The notes under the pieces are model-generated. The model was not told the origin of the DNA. It saw only the letters and a list, made by a program, of their open reading frames with translations, and made no database searches. A stretch of DNA of 64,000 nucleotides from the NCBI GenBank assembly GCA_038747915.1, contig JBCDJJ010000009.1, forward strand, positions 3,388 through 67,387, read 5' to 3'. This document shows, piece after piece, positions 56,381 through 64,000 of this stretch (positions are counted from its first letter, which is position 1; each line of letters begins with the position of its first letter). A program made the translations under genes and the position numbers. Origin of the DNA: JBCDAP01 sp038747915 (GTDB taxonomy: Bacteria > Planctomycetota > Phycisphaerae > Phycisphaerales > UBA1924).

Positions 56381-59300
56381 TCACCGCACCCGTTGCCGGC
56401 CCGAGGCGCCAACGGTCCGCCACTGCCCGGTGATCACATCGACCTCAACGGCCTCCGCGGTGAAGTGCTGGCCAGCCTCGCCGTCGTGCACGCTCACCCG
56501 ACCGCCCGGGGCGGCCTGCGCGGTCGCGGTGCCCATCGCCTCGCTGTAGAAGAGCGAGTCCGCCACGATCTCGAGCTCGCCGTGCTTGAGGTAGACCCCG
56601 CCATCTGCCTCGATGGTGCGAAGCCGCGGCGCATCGTCGGAGGTCTCACCCTGCGGATCGCCGGGGTCGAATCGGGCGTCGAGGCGCTCGCACTCGAGCA
56701 CGGTGAAGACGCTGGACTGCTGGGCGAGGTGGCGGACACGCACCATCTCGCGCATGGTCGCGCGGCCCCCGAGCCGATCGACATCCATCGACCCGGTCCA
56801 GCTGAAGACCGAGGTGCCGCGGGTCTCGACCTCGTCGGTCGCGCCCGCATCACCGGCGCCTTCATCCTCGGGTGAGCGTTGATCGTTGATGAGCAGCAGG
56901 CCGGGCCCGGGCACGCGGAGCGTCTGCGTCTCGTCCTCGGTGAAGATCTCACCGCCCTGGAGCGCGATGAGTGTCGGCTCGTCGGACTCAGCGAGATCGG
57001 GTCCGAAGAATCGAGACTCGACTCGCGCCGGTCGGCCCGCGGCGCTGTCAGTGCCCTCGGGATCGGCCCGCACGATGCCCTCGTCGCCGCGTGAAAACGG
57101 CTCGCCCTCGAGCTGCACAGCGATCAGCTCCCGGCGCTCGGGGCCCGACTCGTCGAACGGTGTGTACCGGAGGATCAGGCGGTCGCCGAAGGCCCGATGC
57201 TGCTCCGCGTTGCTGCGCCGGCCGAAAATCCGCGCATCGCCGGTGGCATCGGCTTGGCCCTGCAGGTCGTTCACGAAGAGGTTGCGGCTCCAGGTGAGCG
57301 TGATCTCGTCGTAGACCAGGTCGGTGGTGTCTTCGACCGGTGGCGGCGCCGACACCTCGTCGGCCACACCTGCGGAGGCGTCTGTGCCGGTGGAGTCTGT
57401 GCCGGTGGAGTCTGTGCCGGTGGAGTCTGGCTGGATCGCTCGTGCCTCGCCCGGGCCGTACACGATGAACTCGCGTGTCTCGCGGACCATCAGCATCCGC
57501 TCGCCCGTGACAACGCGATGGCCGTTGGCTGACTCCGACTCGAGCTCCGCTGGCGCACCGGTCAGCTCGAGGGTTTCCCGCCGAGCATCGGCGACAAGAT
57601 GCGTGCCGCGCAGGGTGATGCCGTCGGCGGACTCCGCCACAACCTCCTCGTCCGCGGTGACCTCGAGGACCGACAGGTCACCCGCTTCGTCTTGAGTGAA
57701 CTCGACATCGGCGAATCGGGCCATGAGCGATCCTTCGGGGCCGACCACCTCGACCCCGCCGCTCGCCGAGGCGCGTGTCGGGCGCGGCTCGGCGGGGAAC
57801 TCGAGATCGAAGGCGATCTCGATGGCGCGCGCCTTTGCTGCTCGGATCTCGTCGGTCCCATCTGGGCCAGCGTTCCGCTCAGTGGAGGCGAGTTCGGCAT
57901 CGCCCTCGACGCGGAGCGACTTCAGGGCGCGCCGATCGACATCGCTCGGATCGACATCAACGAACTCGGCCCGCGCGAAGTCACCCGCCAGCGTCGCGCC
58001 GTCGACCTTCCCGCGGACGTCGCCCGCGAAGGCCACGCTGTTGACACTCAGGGCACCGGTGCTCGTGCGTTCGAGCGAGACCGAGGCCCCGCGCTCCCAG
58101 GCGATGGTGGCGGGCTCGTCCGACTCGGTCTCACCGGTGACCGTGATCTCGCCGGCTACATCGGCGCGGATGCTGCCACTCCGCAGGTTGGCGCGGAGCT
58201 CGGTGAAGACCACGTCAACCTGGTCGCCGACGGTGGCGCGCACGGGCTCGCCCGGAAGCGGGTCGACCTCGAGCCGGCCGGTGCGGAACCCGTAGAGCGC
58301 CCGCTGCCCCGAGAGACGGAGGTTCTGCTCCTCGTCGAGGACGACGACCGGCGATGTCGCGGCCGGGGCTCGGAACTGCACGGCGATGTGGTCGCCGGTG
58401 CCTCGCGCGCCGCGCGACTCAGAAGCGAGCGCCGCCGGCTCGGTGTCGAGCGGCCGGACCTCGAGCGGCCCCTGCCACACCAGCTCGATCGGCTGATCCG
58501 CTGAGGGGGAGTCCGACGGGTCGACCGAGCCCGGCGCGGTGCGGACCACCGTGCCGTCCTCGCCGCCGGCCGGCTCCCCATCGAAACCGCCGAAGGTGAA
58601 CGACTCGATCGCGTCCGACGACAAACGGCCATCCAGCAACCGCACCCACAGCAGCATCTCTTCGGCGCGCACGCTTCTGTTGCCCTGCGCCAGGCGGGCG
58701 CCGTCGCGGACGAGCACCTCGTAGAACGCGGCGACCGGAGGGTCATCGCGCCGACCCGGCTCGTCGTCGACACCGTCCGATGATGCCGTCGCGGCCGCGG
58801 CCCGCCGACGGCGCTCGTCTGCCTCGCGGAGAGCCACCGGATCCACGCGCAGCACCTCGCCGCGATCGATCAGTCCGAACTGAAGCCGCCCGCGCGTCTC
58901 GCTGATCCGCACCGTCAGGCCGCGGCCGCGGAAGAGCACACCGCTCCCGCGCACCTCGATCGGCCCCTCGGCCTCGAGTTCGCCCAGGGCCGTCTCGAAG
59001 TCCATTCGATCGGTCTCGACCGTCACCAGGGGATCCCCGCCCGCGGCCTCGGCCCCCGGCTCGACCGTCTGCTCGTAGACCCGCACCACCACGCCGCCGC
59101 GCATCTCGCCCGACTCGGGCGGCTCGGTGGACTGGTTCGGCCAGATCAGGTCGGCCCGCTCGGCGGAGATCTCGGCCCGGACGCCATCCCCATAGAGGAA
59201 CGCTCGCGGGGCCTCGACGTCGAACCGGCCCGCGCGGAGCGGCTCGAGGCTCGACCACTCGAGCCGGTACTCCAGGCGACCGGTCTCGGGGTCCGTGCGG

Positions 59301-59497
59301 CTCCAGATCGCCTCCTCGCCGAACTCAACGATGCTGCGGATGTCGTCGTCGCCCGGCTGCCCCGAGGCCGTCGAGGAGGGCGCGAACGCGTTCCCGCCTG
59401 GGTTGGCGGCACTATGACGCCACGCCAGAGCGAGCAGCAGCAGCACAAAGGCGGTCATCACACCCGCGACGAGCTGACCCAGGGTCCGAACCGACAT
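56381..59497 (-). CDS. Giant LptC/OstA-like periplasmic LPS-transport protein
   Basis: 1038 residues from ATG 59497, with TACGCT 6 nt upstream. One N-terminal membrane helix (residues about 9-28) resembles LptC. The rest is repetitive beta structure with OstA/LptA-type strands (AERADLIWP, LEAEGPIEVRG, LRLSGQRALYGFRTGRLEV, LEIVADSLFYSEAMGTATA), suggesting several fused jellyroll units. LptC and LptA are normally separate 190- and 185-residue proteins. A longer ORF to 60160 is antisense to scpA and rejected. Confidence 0.75.
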   Translation of the reverse strand: MSVRTLGQLVAGVMTAFVLLLLALAWRHSAANPGGNAFAPSSTASGQPGDDDIRSIVEFGEEAIWSRTDPETGRLEYRLEWSSLEPLRAGRFDVEAPRAFLYGDGVRAEISAERADLIWPNQSTEPPESGEMRGGVVVRVYEQTVEPGAEAAGGDPLVTVETDRMDFETALGELEAEGPIEVRGSGVLFRGRGLTVRISETRGRLQFGLIDRGEVLRVDPVALREADERRRRAAAATASSDGVDDEPGRRDDPPVAAFYEVLVRDGARLAQGNRSVRAEEMLLWVRLLDGRLSSDAIESFTFGGFDGEPAGGEDGTVVRTAPGSVDPSDSPSADQPIELVWQGPLEVRPLDTEPAALASESRGARGTGDHIAVQFRAPAATSPVVVLDEEQNLRLSGQRALYGFRTGRLEVDPLPGEPVRATVGDQVDVVFTELRANLRSGSIRADVAGEITVTGETESDEPATIAWERGASVSLERTSTGALSVNSVAFAGDVRGKVDGATLAGDFARAEFVDVDPSDVDRRALKSLRVEGDAELASTERNAGPDGTDEIRAAKARAIEIAFDLEFPAEPRPTRASASGGVEVVGPEGSLMARFADVEFTQDEAGDLSVLEVTADEEVVAESADGITLRGTHLVADARRETLELTGAPAELESESANGHRVVTGERMLMVRETREFIVYGPGEARAIQPDSTGTDSTGTDSTGTDASAGVADEVSAPPPVEDTTDLVYDEITLTWSRNLFVNDLQGQADATGDARIFGRRSNAEQHRAFGDRLILRYTPFDESGPERRELIAVQLEGEPFSRGDEGIVRADPEGTDSAAGRPARVESRFFGPDLAESDEPTLIALQGGEIFTEDETQTLRVPGPGLLLINDQRSPEDEGAGDAGATDEVETRGTSVFSWTGSMDVDRLGGRATMREMVRVRHLAQQSSVFTVLECERLDARFDPGDPQGETSDDAPRLRTIEADGGVYLKHGELEIVADSLFYSEAMGTATAQAAPGGRVSVHDGEAGQHFTAEAVEVDVITGQWRTVGASGRQRVR
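57381..57425 (-). repeat. 15-bp in-frame tandem repeat, three perfect units
   Basis: TCTGTGCCGGTGGAG is repeated three times without change, encoding a DSTGT pentapeptide three times in a linker of the LptC-like protein. Perfect units suggest recent slippage and possible length variation between strains. Confidence 0.9.
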
Positions 59498-59506
59498 CCG
59501 GAAAGC

Positions 59507-59548
59507 GTACCGGTGACCCGCGTTCGGGGTCGAACGACACCGGCGTAC
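59507..59548. promoter_or_regulatory. Centred 42-nt imperfect palindrome in the divergent scpA/lptC-like promoter
   Basis: Outer arms GTACCGGTG (59507-59515) and CACCGGCGTAC (59538-59548, one bulged C); inner arms CGTTCG (59521-59526) and CGAACG (59531-59536). Exactly 9 nt separate each end from the start codons at 59497 and 59558. The -10-like boxes TACGCT (minus) and TACACT (plus) lie at its two ends. Confidence 0.65.
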
Positions 59549-59557
59549 ACTGCGCCA

Positions 59558-60424
59558 ATGGCCACCGACGCGACGATCCGGCTCGAGCAGTTCGAGGGTC
59601 CGCTCGACCTGCTGCTGCACCTGATCCGCCGGCAGGAGCTCGATATCTCCGAGATCGCCGTGGCCTCCATCACCGACCAGTACCTGGCGTTCCTCGAAAC
59701 GCTCACCGGGCGCGGCGGGCGGCTCGATGTCGACGAGGCGGCCGACTTTCTCGTGACCGCGGCCACGCTGATCGAGCTCAAGAGCCGAACGGTCGGCGCC
59801 GAGCCCGAATCGGACGAGGAGTCGTCCGGGCGGCGCGCCCGGGACGATGCGGGCGACCCCGCAGCGGAGCTCATCCGCTCGCTGCTGGCCTACAAGGCCT
59901 ACCGCGATGCTGCGGATGTGCTCGCCGACCGCGAGGCCGAGTGGGCGGGACGTCACCCCACCGGGAAGGCTGCCGCCGACCGGGCGGCACTCGTCGAGGC
60001 GCTCGGCGATGCCGATGTGGTCGAGGATGTCGAACTCTTCGACCTGGTCGAGGCGTTCCGCCACATCGCCGAGACGGTGCAGTTCGAACGCCTCGGCGAG
60101 CACGAGGTGATGGACGACGAGACGCCGCTCGATCTGCATAAGGCCGACCTGCTCGATCAACTGAGAACCGCTTCGGCTCGCGACGCGGACGGGCTCATGC
60201 TCGCCGAGGTGTTCGCGGGCCGGCGACGCGGCGAGGTCATCGGGCTCTTCCTCGCGCTACTCGAGGTCGTGCGTCAGCGACTCGTGCACGTGGTCGCACC
60301 CGAGGACGGAGAGGGGCCGGGTTCCTTGCGTCTTCGGCTCCGCGCCGAAGACGCGAGCGATCATCCGGGCGATGATGCGCGCCCGAGCGCAGACGGCATC
60401 GAAGACGAATCGCCGCACACCTGA
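59558..60424 (+). CDS. scpA: Segregation and condensation protein A
   Basis: 288 residues. ScpA is the kleisin that bridges SMC heads in chromosome condensation. The N-terminal RLEQFEGPLDLLLHLIRRQELDI and ITDQYLAFLE are diagnostic; VTAATLIELKSR is the second conserved helix. The C-terminal winged helix (GLFLALLEVVRQRLV) binds SMC. TACACT 6 nt before the ATG gives the leaderless layout. scpB is not adjacent. Confidence 0.93.
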   Translation: MATDATIRLEQFEGPLDLLLHLIRRQELDISEIAVASITDQYLAFLETLTGRGGRLDVDEAADFLVTAATLIELKSRTVGAEPESDEESSGRRARDDAGDPAAELIRSLLAYKAYRDAADVLADREAEWAGRHPTGKAAADRAALVEALGDADVVEDVELFDLVEAFRHIAETVQFERLGEHEVMDDETPLDLHKADLLDQLRTASARDADGLMLAEVFAGRRRGEVIGLFLALLEVVRQRLVHVVAPEDGEGPGSLRLRLRAEDASDHPGDDARPSADGIEDESPHT

Positions 60425-60909
60425 TGCCCGCCTCTCGGCAACGGTGACTTCGGTTTCTGACGTCCACGCGGATAACACCGAGGCCATCAATCGAGCCGGC
60501 GATGGCGCGGAGAGGCGCGTGCGTCGCGCATCACGGCATTGGTCCTGCTTGCGACCTCGTCGCCTTCGAATGCGGTGAACAGCCCTGGGGGTCACCCAAG
60601 CGGCGAAAAGAGAAAGAGTGAGATTCCCATCACCGGGTGAGATCGATCGGGGGAACTCGGCACCGGCATCGACCAACCGGGTCAACAAAGAAAAACCGCC
60701 ACCGCCTGGCGAGACCGGATGCACCGCACGCACCGCACGCACCGCTGTGCAGGCACATTGCCGGTGCCTCAACCAGGCGACCGGTGCCCTCACGAGCCCA
60801 GCCTTGCTGGGTGACGAACATCCCCTATCCACATCTGAATTTATTATTTCATAATTCTATTATGATCACCAATGCAGATGTCACCTCATAATGGAGGATC
60901 ATATAAAAA
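60425..60909. other. 485 nt without a recognised gene, ending in an AT-rich promoter-like stretch
   Basis: No gene or RNA family is recognised. At 60722-60745 there is a 9-bp tandem repeat (CGCACCGCA-type, about 2.6 units). From about 60836 to 60930 the sequence becomes strikingly AT-rich against the GC-rich background; TATTAT at 60858-60863 is a possible -10 box for the gene at 61044. Confidence 0.5.
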
Positions 60910-60978
60910 ATGAGTAGAAAGATAAGATGTTCCCAAAATACGCTCGCCGGCCGCACGCTCCGCGCACATACTTCATAG
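60910..60978 (+). CDS. Possible 22-codon leader peptide upstream of the PEP-CTERM gene
   Basis: ATG 60910 to TAG 60978 encodes a short basic peptide (MSRKIRCSQN..., 22 residues), with GGAGG at 60893-60897 as RBS (12-nt spacing, rather long). Its stop lies 3 nt before the 60981-61009 stem-loop. The arrangement suggests an attenuation leader, but no run of regulatory codons is obvious and it may be fortuitous. Confidence 0.3.
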   Translation: MSRKIRCSQNTLAGRTLRAHTS

Positions 60979-60980
60979 TG

Positions 60981-61009
60981 CGGCGCCGGCGGGCGGTCCG
61001 CCGGCGCCG
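60981..61009 (+). promoter_or_regulatory. Perfect 12-bp GC stem-loop in the leader of the PEP-CTERM gene
   Basis: CGGCGCCGGCGG (60981-60992) and CCGCCGGCGCCG (60998-61009) pair perfectly around a 5-nt loop. It lies 34 nt before the start at 61044. If transcribed it would be extremely stable and must affect either readthrough or translation. Confidence 0.7.
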
Positions 61010-61043
61010 GGGCGACTTGGACTTCTTGCAAATGGGGGTTTGC

Positions 61044-61730
61044 ATGCACGTGCTGAATACGGCAGTTGTCGCCGCGCTCACAGCGATCGCCGGCACCGCC
61101 GACGCGGTCATCATCGATATTTCTGCGGGAGATCAGACCGTCGCCGACCTGCTTGGCAACTCGTTCGTGGTCGACGACAAGCTGTTCGAGATCAACTTCT
61201 ACGCCTCGACGACCGTCGACCCGAGCGAGCTCTTTTTCGTTCCTGTTGACTTCGGTCTCGCCGGCCGAGGGTTCGACCTGCTCTTCGGGCTCGCCGATCC
61301 ACCGGGCGATGCCGCGGTCACCGGATTCACGCTCGAGTACGACGTCACCGTCATCAATCCGAACGACAACTTCTTGATCGTCGACAACATCCTTCAGTTC
61401 AACGGCTTCGCCAGCGGGCCCGGATCCATCGCCGAGGTCAACGAAACGGTCATCGATAACACCGACGGCTCGCTCATCGGCGAAAAGACCGTGTTCGCGG
61501 AAGGAGCGTTACCAATGGGCGACTGGGTGCTCGAGGATCGACTGGTCTTCGGCGGGCGTCGCTCGCTCAATATCGTCAAAGACTTCCTGCTGTTCGCGCC
61601 CAACCCATCCGACGTCGCGGACGCCTCGTTCATCCGTCAGACCTTCAGCCAGGTACCCACGCCGGCGAGCCTCGGACTCCTTGCCGGAGCCTGCGTGCTC
61701 GCGGGATGCAGCCGCCGACGCGCCGAGTGA
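61044..61730 (+). CDS. PEP-CTERM-type exported protein
   Basis: 228 residues from ATG 61044, with GGGGG 5 nt upstream as RBS. Signal peptide (VVAALTAIAGTADA), an acidic beta-sandwich body, then VPTPASLGLLAGACVLAG and a CSRRR end, the PEP-CTERM-like sorting tail. It is expected to be processed by an exosortase and displayed or released at the surface. An in-frame start at 60927 would put the 12-bp stem-loop inside the coding region and is less likely. Confidence 0.8.
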   Translation: MHVLNTAVVAALTAIAGTADAVIIDISAGDQTVADLLGNSFVVDDKLFEINFYASTTVDPSELFFVPVDFGLAGRGFDLLFGLADPPGDAAVTGFTLEYDVTVINPNDNFLIVDNILQFNGFASGPGSIAEVNETVIDNTDGSLIGEKTVFAEGALPMGDWVLEDRLVFGGRRSLNIVKDFLLFAPNPSDVADASFIRQTFSQVPTPASLGLLAGACVLAGCSRRRAE

Positions 61731-61751
61731 GCACCCCGGGTAACCCGGTGC
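61731..61751 (+). terminator. Stem-loop right after the PEP-CTERM gene
   Basis: GCACC-CC-GGG pairs with CCCGGTGC around TAA (8 bp, 2-nt bulge), beginning at the base after the stop codon. No T-tract follows, so it is a probable 3'-end structure more than a proven terminator. Confidence 0.45.
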
Positions 61752-61891
61752 ATGGGCCAGCGGACATAGTCCGTTGGCCTTCTCGTGCGCTGTCTCGATC
61801 GTGCGCACCGCATGAGACCCGGGCCACGCATGTGATCCACTGCCGGCGGTCAACCGGGTGTCGCCACCAGAGCGACGAGCTTCGCTGGCGG

Positions 61892-62480
61892 TCAGTACCC
61901 CGGCGTGGTGGGCATCGCCGGCGCCCCGTGGTGGTGCCGCATGCCACCGATCGATGCGGCTCGGGCCGCATTGAGCCTGGTGTTCAGCATGCGCACGCGG
62001 TTGGAGTAGGTCAGCCGCGTGCCCGGAGTATTGAGCAGCAGGTGGTTCATCGACGCGTGCAGGTCCTGAAAGGTCGCCTCGTACTCCGGCGGCACCTCGC
62101 CGTACGGTGTGCCGAAGGGCGGCCGCATCACGAACCCGTACCACCCGAGACCGTGGTGGTTCGGCCTGGCCAGCAGCACGACCGGTACACCCTCGGGCGA
62201 GGTCGCTGAGAAGTAACCATCATCCGTGAACGTGATGTCGGTGTACTTGAGCTCGGTGAGCGCGGTGGTCATAGCGCGGTCGGCATCCGCTTCCGAATCC
62301 GCCTTGATGCTTGCCTCGTATCGACCGGTGAACGAGTTGTACGAACCGTCCAGCGCCGTCGGCTGAACCCCGGGCTCGGCCCCATCCCCCCGGGCACGAC
62401 CGGCACCCCGTGGCCGGCCAGGTGCGGCACATCGCTGACACACCCACCGAGCACACCGAGGAGCAACGGCTCGCGCGCAC
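61892..62480 (-). pseudogene. Decayed third lipoprotein paralogue
   Basis: The frame ending at 61892 encodes a domain related to the two upstream lipoproteins (SATSPEGVPVVLLARP, and MLNTRLNAARAAS with an HHH-containing tail ending in GY). Its lipobox (LLLGVLGGC, Cys near 62440) lies in a different frame, so at least one frameshift is needed, most simply in the G6 run near 62386. There is also no room for a normal signal-peptide start: the preceding stop is at 62489. Either a degraded copy or a sequencing error combined with an unusual start. Confidence 0.6.
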
Positions 62481-62488
62481 GGCCTGCC

Positions 62489-63091
62489 TCAGTACGGCAT
62501 CTTCGGTGTCTGCGGCATGCGTGGCGTGTGCGGGACCGCGGGAGCGTGGTGCATATGCCCCATCGCGCCTTGAGCCGAGGCCCCAGCCTGAGCTGCACGA
62601 AGCCGCGTGTTCAGAGCACCGACGCGCCCGGCGTAGTATCGCCTGGTCTCGTCGGTCGGGTTCGCGTTGTGCTCGATCGCGGCCTGGAGATCGGTCGCGG
62701 TCGCTTCGTACCAGTCGGGCAGATCACCCAGTGAACCACTATTCGGACGGATGACGATCCGGCGAATCCCTTCGGCATCGCTCATCCCGGTACCGGACGT
62801 GATCATCCACGCGACGCGCACCGGCACACCCTGGGCCGAGACCGCCTCGAACTCGTTCATGCCGTTCCACCGCAGATCGGTGAACCCGAGTTCATTCATC
62901 GCGTCGGCGATGACATCACCATCGTTCCGCCCTTCCTGGAAGTACGCTGTGAACTCGTACCGCCCGCTGACCTCGTCCATCCTGGCTGATTCGCTGATCC
63001 CGGCCCGCTTGACAATACACCCGCCCAGCGCACCAGAAAGACCCAGAACAGCCAATGCCGACGCAACCTTCATGACCTTCAAAGCGTTCAT
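62489..63091 (-). CDS. Lipoprotein of a tandem paralogous family, H/M-rich tail
   Basis: 200 residues with GGAGG 8 nt before ATG 63091. Signal ALAVLGLSGALGGC, Cys about residue 25. The body contains EFEAVSAQGVPVRVAW, shared with its neighbours. The C-terminus (LNTRLRAA... then GHMHHAPAVPHTPRMP and PKMPY) is rich in His, Met and Pro, a composition seen in metal-binding tails. Outer- or inner-membrane attached; function unknown. Confidence 0.75.
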   Translation of the reverse strand: MNALKVMKVASALAVLGLSGALGGCIVKRAGISESARMDEVSGRYEFTAYFQEGRNDGDVIADAMNELGFTDLRWNGMNEFEAVSAQGVPVRVAWMITSGTGMSDAEGIRRIVIRPNSGSLGDLPDWYEATATDLQAAIEHNANPTDETRRYYAGRVGALNTRLRAAQAGASAQGAMGHMHHAPAVPHTPRMPQTPKMPY

Positions 63092-63260
63092 GACATGAAC
63101 CTCCGTGAGGGTGGGCGGGGCACGCCCACTCGGTTGAAGAATGACCACGATCACGCGCTCGACCTCGGAACTGTATCCAGGCCAAGGACGACTCAGGAAA
63201 CAGCGACGCACGATTCAACCCGCGCCGCTGTCGGTTTCGACCGTCCTACCCATTGATCAG

Positions 63261-63914
63261 TCAGTACCGGCACGTCGGCATGCGTGGTCCGGCGTGCGTC
63301 CGCGGGATCGCGGTGTGCGAGTGCACGGCGCCGAAGCTCGACGCTGCGGCCCGGGTGTTGATCCGTGTGTTGAGCCCGTTGACGTGGAAGCGGTACCGTT
63401 CGGCGGACGCCTCGCGGTCCGGATCGGGGTCGAGGTAGTAGATCATGGCGACCTGCAGGTCCTGGCCGGTCTCGATGATGACCCCGCTGGAGGGCTTCTG
63501 GCCCGCTGGGTCGACGCGGATCTCGACGACACCGTCGCCCAGCTCCTTGGGCGCGGAGATCACCACGGGTGTGCCCTCGGGCGACACGGCCTCGCGCTCG
63601 CCCTGGTTGTCGGGCAGCTCGTCCTCGAACTCCATCTCGCGGAGCGCCCGGCTCAGCGCCGCCTCGGCGCCCCACCGGTCGGTGCCGTGCATCCGGAACA
63701 CGTAGCCGCCGGTTTCCGCATCGTGCTCGCCGTCGAGCCTCGGGAACTGGTGCGGGAACCTCTTCTCGCCAGTGCCCTGCTCGTCCTCGGAGATCAGGGT
63801 GAGGGTGGGCGTCTCGGCATCGGGGTGCTGCAGCGTGGTGCATCCGCCGAGGACCGCACCAGAGGTGGCGGCGGTCAGTGCGAACACCAATGCGACGGGC
63901 GTGCGGGTCTTCAT
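63261..63914 (-). CDS. Lipoprotein of a tandem paralogous family
   Basis: 217 residues with AAGGGAG 7 nt before ATG 63914. Signal ALTAATSGAVLGGC, Cys about residue 26. The core motif AVSPEGTPVVISAP and the tail GLNTRINTRAAASSFG...HSHTAIPRTH...MPTCRY match the other two paralogues. It is the most upstream of the three. No known family is recognised. Confidence 0.75.
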   Translation of the reverse strand: MKTRTPVALVFALTAATSGAVLGGCTTLQHPDAETPTLTLISEDEQGTGEKRFPHQFPRLDGEHDAETGGYVFRMHGTDRWGAEAALSRALREMEFEDELPDNQGEREAVSPEGTPVVISAPKELGDGVVEIRVDPAGQKPSSGVIIETGQDLQVAMIYYLDPDPDREASAERYRFHVNGLNTRINTRAAASSFGAVHSHTAIPRTHAGPRMPTCRY

Positions 63915-64000
63915 GATCAGGCTCCCTTGTGAAGGACGCCCGAACTGTCGATTCCACTCACCGGTCACCGAACGTGTATTCCGGGATTCCTGCCAAACAA

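Noticed and set aside
57381..57425. Direct repeats as a CRISPR array
   Set aside because: Units are 15 bp, contiguous, in frame, with no spacers.
59521..59536. CGTTCG-GGGT-CGAACG as a LexA/SOS box
   Set aside because: The Bacillus/actinobacterial SOS box is CGAAC-n4-GTTCG; here the half-sites are in the opposite order. It is better seen as the centre of the larger palindrome.
60722..60745. GC-rich 9-bp tandem repeat as an origin iteron set
   Set aside because: Fewer than three units, no DnaA boxes recognised, and no replication gene nearby.

Overview
The window looks like a chromosomal segment of a high-GC planctomycete, most likely of the Phycisphaerae type; this is an inference from gene content, since no rRNA is present. 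The pointers are two secreted proteins with PEP-CTERM-like tails (a short hydrophobic helix followed by an Arg cluster), a prepilin-like protein, a dockerin-like tail on a secreted protein, a choice-of-anchor-M pair, many large orphan secreted proteins, and a Gram-negative outer-membrane gene set (lptE, bamD-like, lpxI, a heptose kinase/nucleotidyltransferase and a giant LptC/OstA-like protein). No insertion sequence, phage, integrase or CRISPR array was found. It reads as core plus lineage-specific genes.

Layout. 1-4224: the 5' part of a giant repeat-rich secreted protein (minus), a Coq4-type protein and pyrH. 4328-14247: a tightly coupled seven-gene operon with a TonB-like membrane-anchored vWA protein, ExbB, two ExbD proteins and three large orphan proteins. 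14248-24714: a response regulator, a MORN protein, a dehydrogenase, fabI, an aldo-keto reductase, an FAD oxidoreductase, a LysM protein, a glycosyltransferase and a domain-swapped HldE-like enzyme. 24976-28791: a 1271-residue hybrid histidine kinase, ending next to the SRP RNA gene. 29028-31514: secreted and surface proteins. 31574-37613: a PIN-TRAM protein, a lipid kinase, a BamD-like protein, LptE and FtsH. 37929-42605: a secreted dockerin protein, tRNA-Phe and an ECF sigma/anti-sigma/periplasmic operon. 42636-50073: an unusual oligopeptide-type ABC importer. 50170-60424: glycosyltransferases, a SpoIIE-type phosphatase, a yeast-type cytosine deaminase, LpxI, the LptC-like giant and ScpA. 61044-63914: a PEP-CTERM protein and three tandem lipoprotein paralogues, one of them decayed.

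How the genes work together. Envelope building dominates: LpxI makes lipid X, the HldE-like enzyme would supply activated heptose, LptE and the LptC-like protein move LPS, and the BamD-like protein inserts outer-membrane proteins. The vWA-ExbBD operon is the best candidate for an undescribed system: it has the parts of a proton-driven TonB/Tol motor, but a von Willebrand A domain replaces the usual TonB C-terminal domain.

Non-coding structure. Three 83-nt double-hairpin repeats lie between convergent gene pairs (14299, 15596, 39719), and a different 78-nt double hairpin follows ftsH (37692). Ten genes have a TAnnnT box exactly 6 or 7 nt before the start codon and no Shine-Dalgarno sequence, which suggests widespread leaderless transcription. 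The 60-nt scpA/lptC-like divergent region is largely one centred palindrome, and the PEP-CTERM gene at 61044 has a short upstream ORF followed by a 12-bp stem-loop.
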